The translations under genes and the position numbers were made by a program. Below are positions 58,476 through 64,000 of a stretch of 64,000 nucleotides of DNA, in pieces. Origin of the DNA: Corylus avellana (lineage: Eukaryota; Streptophyta; Magnoliopsida; Fagales; Betulaceae); assembly GCF_901000735.1 (NCBI RefSeq), contig NC_081546.1, positions 10,008,254 through 10,072,253 of the forward strand, read 5' to 3'. The number at the start of each line of letters is the position of its first letter. Positions within the stretch are counted from its first letter, which is position 1. Under the pieces are notes generated by a model that saw nothing but the letters and a program-made list of their open reading frames with translations, was not told the DNA's origin and made no database searches.

Positions 58476-60166
58476 CTCCTGTTTCTTCTTTCTGTTCTAT
58501 AACTTCTATGAATGCAATTTTGGGATAGAGCGGTTGTTTTCATATAAAGAAGAAATTGGAGTAAGCTATTTAAATCTAATTTATATAGGTGGTTTGTGTG
58601 GCGATTTATTTTAAGTTATTTTATTTTATTTTTATAAGTGATTAATAAAAAAATTATTCAAAATATATTATATCAATCAGTGTAAAATCACTGTGAAATG
58701 ATGGTAAAGAATAGCATTAATCATTTTATGTCGGTTGAGTTGGTATTTTTAAGAGCATTTCCGATAGAAGTTGGCAAAATAGCTATAAAAAAATTACAAA
58801 TTTTTACTTTAAGTATTACTCATTTTCTTATATACTCCAACAGATTTTCTTTAAATATTATTTTGTGTGGAAGAGAGTGAAAGAAAGAGGAGAGAGAGTA
58901 AAAGAAGGAAAGTGAGAGAAAAAAAAATAATAAACAAAATTTATAGTGTGAAGAGCGAAAAAGGTTAATCAGCTTATTTACTGTTCGCAATAAATAAAAA
59001 AAATTAAAAAAAAAGTTAAGTTGCCTAATTCTATTGGAGAGGAAAAAACACCCATAATAGTCAGATTTAACTATTATTAAACATTTGATAATGTGGAAAT
59101 GTTCTAAGTGATTTTTTTTTTATGTCAGTAACTTAAAAAAAATTACTGAAAATAGGTATGTAATAATTAAGTGTAATAAATGAGTTTGAAGAATAACATT
59201 ATTATTATTATTTTAAAAAAAGGCCATTTGTTGAAATACTTCACTCAAGAAGCAGCTGAAATCTATAATATATTATTAAAGACTATTGCAAATAATCGAT
59301 GCTAGCAACGGTTCTTAAACTTTTGATTTAACATATTTAAATTAAAATGCAATATCATGGAAAAGCCCTATGATTGTTTCCTTTGATCACATCACCTATG
59401 TCACATGACCATCCATCCATATTTGAAGCATTGTATTGAGAAATAACCATCATGAATGATGTGAGACAGTGACTTTTGATAAAAATATTTCACATTTTCA
59501 AACTATTTAAAACCAAAAATACAAAACTTGTGACTTTTGTAAAGTAGTTACAGGCCGGACACACCTATTTTCTTTCCAACATGATTCTCGTATCTGAGAA
59601 TTTTGGTTGCTTGGGCAATAAAGCAGGAACGATTCTCTCTTTTTTTTTCAAAGTTATCATAGAATATGTTGTTTTGTCGAAGGAAACAGGATTAGAGATT
59701 TCCATTGATCGTCTTATTGCACTCTTCAACGATTTGTTCTCAAATTGCATCAAATACCGCTATCACGGTAGCCCTCTCCTCGACCTTTTGGTTAAAGAAT
59801 TATAAGATCGAACGACTCTGTGTTTGACGGAGTCTACCATGCACCCACACATTTAGAACATTTTTTTTTTATTCTATTTTAATGGGAATAATAATATGTA
59901 GATCTAAATAGATGAGGTGGAGTATTGCTATGGAGAAAGGGTGAGGTCAGACAAGACAAAAGAAAGAAAGAAAGAAAAGGTGGACATGGTGTGTCGAATT
60001 AAAAGGGCCGTTGGGGTTGGTTGGTTGGTTGGTTGGTTTTGTTGTGTTGATGAAGGTGACCCACCGACCGAAATCCTTCACCAAACCCTCCCTTTACTTT
60101 GATTTTTAAAAACACTAGTGAGCCTTTTTTTAGTGCACTCAGCATCTTGACATGAACTACATTACT

Positions 60167-60210
<44 letters not shown>

Positions 60211-60440
60211 AAAGAAAAAAGAATAATAATAAAATTCATTAAAGTATGTTTAGGGGAATTCAGCCCATAATCTGAGTAATTTGAAAAGACAATTAGTGTA
60301 GGAGGAGATGGGTCCATTTACATGATGGGAAGTAATTCATATTAATTAAGATTGTGGGCCGCATAATTTTTTGATCCATCAACCTTGTTAATTGAGCATG
60401 ACTTCAAAGTGTTGAAACCTTTGAGGATATAATATGAGTA
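58476..60440. other. intergenic upstream of the hydrolase
   Basis: AT-rich with poly-A/T runs (60165-60206 is a long poly-T), a (GGTT)n run near 60010-60035 and a short open stretch (59581-59805) without recognisable domain. No gene supported. Confidence 0.5.
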
Positions 60441-60474
60441 AACATTTTATCTCATAAATATTTGGTTAGAACAG

Positions 60475-60967
60475 TTTTCAACACAATAAATACGCTTTCT
60501 TCGGGATCTTCAATAGTCGTCGTGCGCTCCAAATCACTACAAAAAAGGCAATATTACCGGGGACACTCCGACGCCAAAGTCACAATACGCTCAATAATAT
60601 GTGTGTGGATATTTCAGGATTCAAGATGTTTTAGTACCTTGTGTAGGGGCATATTTAAAGGCTTGGGGAGCTGAAGTAGACTTGGACTGGATCTTCTTAT
60701 TTGAATTGGTTTGAGAGTCTAGAGTTGAGATATAACTCAACAGCTATCATGTAGAGATAAATATTCAACCGATATCATGTAGAGATAATCTTGAATAGTC
60801 ATCTTGTAGAGATAAGTAGGACGTCTTTATTCCAATATTATCCTAATTGGAATATATCTGTCTATTTAATTAATAGGCCTTGCTTATTAATTAATATCTT
60901 CGTGGGCCTAAGCTTGGCCATTGGGCCCAGAATTTGATGGACTTGTAGTGTGAATTTATTCCCAACA
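60475..60967 (-). mobile_element. 3' LTR of a Ty3/gypsy element
   Basis: On the minus strand it starts TGTTGGGAATAAATTC at 60967, directly after a G-rich polypurine-like tract (GGGAATTGGGGGGTAAC, 60985-60968). It contains GACTTTGGCGTCGGAGTGTC, a motif of the kind seen near the end of many plant Tat/gypsy LTRs. The right limit (about 60475) is uncertain and no TSD was found, so it may be truncated. Confidence 0.6.
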
Positions 60968-61709
60968 GTTACCCCCCAATTCCCTTAGCCAAGATACTTG
61001 AGTAATGGGAATTTAGTCAAAGCCTTTTGATGGCTTATTGTTTGACCTTGTCCGAGACTCGTGTCTCCCTTGTGAGTGTGCTTTGAGCTTGTCAGTTGGA
61101 GCTTTTCAGCTTTGTTTTTGGCATCGTCTGAGTTCCCCGGAGTACTCCCAGCTCTATCCTTTGCCCGGGGTTAAACCCGTCCTAGTTTCGAAATACCTAG
61201 GGATCATGCCCGGGTCCCTCTTTAAGTCGCCAAAATAATCCACACCTGCACAATAAACTTTAAGCAGTAATTTGTAAGTCTTTCAACAAACTAACCTTTG
61301 TTCCTCGCTTGTCTTGGGGGTGATTCCTTGTTTTGTGACTGAATTGTCTCATGTTGCTTGTTTTTAGCCCAAGGTTGTCTCCTTGTCTCATGGTTGCCGA
61401 GAGTACCCCCCAACTATTTCCTTTGCCCGGGGGCTAAGCCTGTTATATCCTTGAGATACTCGGGGATCATGCCCGATCATCTCTCCAATGCTCGTTTTGA
61501 GAAACTAGGCTCCGAACCTGCATAATAATCTTCAAACAATAATTCACAAGTCTTTCAACAGACTAACCTTTATTCCTGGTTCACCTTGGGGTGATTCCTT
61601 ATTTTTTACCGGGTTGTTTCCCGTTGATTGTTTTTACACAAGGTTTTCTCCTTGTTGCCGGGAATGAGTCTTCTTGTTTTTTGACCGGGTTGTCTCCCGT
61701 TAATAGTTT

Positions 61710-61890
61710 TTGCCCAAAGTTGTCTCCTTGTCCTTGTTTTAGAGGGTTGTCTCCCTATTCTTGTTTTTGCCCAAGGTTTTCTCATTGTCCTTGTTTTAGA
61801 GGGTTATCTCCCTATTCTTGTTTTTGCTCAAGGTTTTCTCCTTGTCCTTGTTTTAGAGAGTTGTCTCCCTATTCTTGTTTTTATCCAAGG
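61710..61890. repeat. 57-bp tandem repeat in the gypsy element
   Basis: Units carry CTCCTTGTCCTTGTTTTAGA then GGGTTGTCTCCCTATTCTTG; a multiple of three, so one plus frame stays open without being a gene. Confidence 0.85.
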
Positions 61891-61929
61891 TTTCCTCCTT
61901 GTCTTCGGTGGTGAAATATCTGGTTCTTC

Positions 61930-62108
61930 CTTAACATATCCAGGGGTGATATACCCGGTTCTTCTTTGAAATATCCGGGGGTGATATACCCGGTTCTTCT
62001 TTCAACTATCCGGGAGTGATATACCTGGTTCTTCTTTAAAATATCTGGGAGTGATATACCCGATTCTTCTTTGAAATATCCAGGGGTGATATACCCGGTT
62101 CTTCATTG
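61930..62108. repeat. 35-bp tandem repeat in the gypsy element
   Basis: Five units of the type AATATCCGGGGGTGATATAC then CCGGTTCTTCTTTGA, with a few substitutions. Confidence 0.88.
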
Positions 62109-62532
62109 AATCCCGCTTGACAAACTAAGCTTTAACCTGCAGAATAATCTACAACCATGATATATGAATCTTTCAACGGACTAACCTTTGCTTCCCTTTC
62201 TCCTTGGGGTAGCTCCTTGTTTTTGTCCAAGGTTTTCTCCTTGTCTCCGGGAATGAACCTTTGCTCCCCTTTCACCTCGGAGTAGCTCCATGTTTTTGTC
62301 CAAGGTTTTCTCCTTGTCATGTCTACCAAAGAGTAATTGTCAAAAGGGGTCTTCGGAGGACTGAGGACACTCCAATGCTTAAATCAGCATTACTCTTTAT
62401 TCAAATCAAATTTATCATTGAAAGACAATCAAATAATAAAAGCATAAAAGCATAAATAAACCAAACTCTAGGTGTACTATTGATAGTACTTCTTCAGATG
62501 CTTCGCATTCCTTGCTATTTCCTGTCACTGCT

Positions 62533-63945
62533 TCACCCGATCCTGGAAGTAGTCTTCCTTGTGGAGTTAGTCTTTCCTCTATCGGTGAATCCTCCAGCTA
62601 TCATCCAGATCTCACCTATCACATCCTGGTGTCTCAAATCTCCGCGTTGTCGGCTCCGGCTCCTTTCTCTTCCTCTGTTACCATGCTCCTGGGGTTCATC
62701 TTCCCGGGGATGGTTCTCCCGGCCTCTTCCATCTTGGCGTGGGTGGTCCCGTGGATGGTATTCCCGGGCATGGCAGTCCTGGTTATTCCTTGGTTGATCC
62801 CTCTGACCCCCCAAGAATTGAATCAACTTACCATTCTTGATAAATTTTTCTATCAATAGCCTCAAGGCTATACATCCTTTGGTGTAGTGACCTCTAGCCT
62901 CATGAAAATCACAATATCGATCATTTTTCTTCTCTGGAGGATTGCCCGGTATCTTTGGTGGCCGGACAAACTCTGGATCTTTTTTGATCTCCATCAACAC
63001 CTCTGACATCTTAGCATTGAGAGGCGTGAAATCATAGTCTTGATACTTCTTCTTTGAAGGTTTATGTTTCTCTACTACCTTCTGGGTCTCCTTCTTCATA
63101 TCTTCTTCTTGTCCCGAATGTCTCGTGCTATCTATTACCTTTAGAACATCAGCCTCATTGATGAACTCTTGTACCTTGCTCATCAATTCCTATAGATTGC
63201 TCGGTGATTTCCACGCCATCTTCCTCATCACTGGCTCTTTGGTCAAGAGTCCATGATAAATCGCCGAGTATATTAGGTCATCTGAGGGTTCTTCAATTTC
63301 TGTCTTCTCTAGGTTGAACCGAGTTATGAATTGCTTCAGGGTTTCATCACTGCGCTGCTTCAGAGTCAGCAAATAGGACGGTGGTTTTTTTCGGATCCGT
63401 GAAGTCATAAACTTAGTTAAGGGAAGGCCCTACAAGCCACCTCATCTGGGATACCAAGGAGGTGCACATGTGATCGAAAATCTTCCAAGTGTTCGACTGG
63501 ATCTCCAACCCCCTTATAACTCATCATAGGAGGAGCCTTGAATTTTTCAGGCAACCGGTATTTGTCCACATGTGGGGAAAAAGGTGAACCGGTTCCCTGC
63601 AACATCTTCTCCACAAAGGTGTCCTTCCCTTTATTCTTCCGCTCCATCTCTAGGTTGGTGAACCTCTTGTCAAACTCTGCCATCCTTCGGTTGAGTTCGT
63701 CATCTCTATCTTGGGTACCACTGATTTTGCTATCATTCACCCGATTTTCCTCCTTTCGGCTTGCATGCTACTTGAAGTTGTCTTCTTGGTGTCCTCCTCT
63801 TGGATGATTATGAGTACTAACACGGCTGATGTGCTCTTCTTCGTCCCGCCTACCACGGGTTTTCTCACGATGAGAGTGCGTTTTGCCGTGTTAGGGCTTC
63901 GATTTGCGCTGCCATTGCCGCAAAGTGTTCAGGATCTCCCATTTC
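62533..63945 (-). pseudogene. Ty3/gypsy gag, broken
   Basis: Minus strand. A start-like MGDPEHFAAMAAQIEALTRQ lies near 63940. The recognisable core follows: NRRMAEFDKRFTNLE (near 63690), FSPHVDKYRLPEKFKAP, then GVGDPVEHLEDFRSHVHLLG. Next come the capsid-like SYLLTLKQRSDETLKQFITR (63410-63190) and a Lys/Arg/Asp-rich C-terminal part with a CCHC-like knuckle CDFHEARGHYTKGC (near 62905). It would form the retrotransposon particle in the cytoplasm. Lesions: in-frame stops near 63860 and 63765, a frameshift near 63420, and a TAG at about 63188 (after SPSNL). Retrotransposon lineage probably Tat-like; 5' LTR lies beyond the window. Confidence 0.88.
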
Positions 63946-64000
63946 CGGTTGACGGGGAGGTGTGTTGTGTTGAACTGATCCCTGTTGAACTATGGGATCA

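Larger units (their letters stand above)
60968..62530 (-). mobile_element. non-coding gypsy segment with nested tandem repeats
   Basis: Lies between gag and the 3' LTR, where pol should be. It contains a long repeat of about 265 bp (61131-61330 versus 61398-61605, partly again at 62107-62222; marker TCTTTCAACA.ACTAACCTTTG). It also contains three to four 57-bp units (61710-61890, CTCCTTGTCCTTGTTTTAGAG) and five 35-bp units (61930-62108, GGTGATATACCCGGTTCTTC). No reverse transcriptase, integrase or protease remnants are seen. Confidence 0.7.

Noticed and set aside
58020..58543. Frames overlapping hydrolase exon 1 on both strands
   Set aside because: GC-richer exon yields shadow frames; only the minus frame with the HGFG and GTSYGG motifs is real.
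59581..59805. 74-residue frame with a start and hydrophobic centre
   Set aside because: No recognisable domain, no splice context, AT-rich region; insufficient to call a gene.
60165..60206. Long poly-T as a retroposon tail
   Set aside because: No SINE or LINE body or TSD found next to it; left as a simple repeat.
61591..61914. Cys/Pro-rich frame of 107 residues
   Set aside because: Product of the 57-bp tandem repeat, antisense to the gypsy element.

Overview
This is a eukaryotic nuclear window, almost certainly from a dicot plant. Introns have GT-AG borders, intergenic DNA is AT-rich with long poly-A/T runs, and transposable elements are dense and typical of plants (hAT, Ty3/gypsy, TRIM, SINE, MITEs). 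Three intact host genes are recognisable: a plastid fatty-acid-binding protein of the chalcone-isomerase fold, the canonical heterotrimeric G-alpha subunit, and an alpha/beta hydrolase. The species cannot be named from sequence alone; a woody eudicot is only a guess. Three N runs (14653-14791, 25155-25254, 49631-49730) show a draft assembly, and two of them are flanked by the same sequence on both sides.

Layout. 1-3.2 kb: CACTA-like hairpin repeats, a foldback MITE, the 5' half of an A-type cyclin gene that stops in mid-domain, and an antisense scrap of a malectin-like receptor. 3.5-29.3 kb: a nested structure built on a 45-bp minisatellite. The array (4.14-13.29 kb) is interrupted by a 4.7-kb hAT relic (6316-11060, TSD GCAAAAAG) and by a 1.5-kb solo LTR (11458-12934, TSD AGCTT). 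A second array (14.25-14.64 and 28.23-28.56 kb) is split by another hAT relic of the same family (14636-28225, TSD GCATGAAG), which is itself split by a 9-kb non-autonomous Ty3/gypsy-like element (18060-27141, TSD TTTTA). The arrays are bordered by related sequence, inverted on the left and direct on the right, suggesting that the minisatellite is the core of a long-inverted-repeat (foldback-like) element.

31.4-37 kb: FAP2-like gene, minus strand, nine coding exons, with a MITE and a TRIM-like retrotransposon in introns. 39.4-45.7 kb: GPA1 gene, minus strand, thirteen coding exons, with a GC-AG intron. 44.9-54.4 kb: a 4.7-kb segment containing the GPA1 5' end appears twice around a 100-N gap, most likely a false (haplotypic) duplication. 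54.75-58.48 kb: alpha/beta hydrolase gene, minus strand, four exons. 60.5-64 kb: the 3' part of a Ty3/gypsy element on the minus strand with a broken gag, no visible pol, and unusual tandem repeats between gag and the 3' LTR.

The host genes are unrelated in pathway (plastid lipid binding, G-protein signalling, ester hydrolysis) and show no co-regulation. The most unusual material is the minisatellite: its period is a multiple of three, it stays open in several frames on both strands, and it was hit by two hAT elements at the same phase of the repeat unit.
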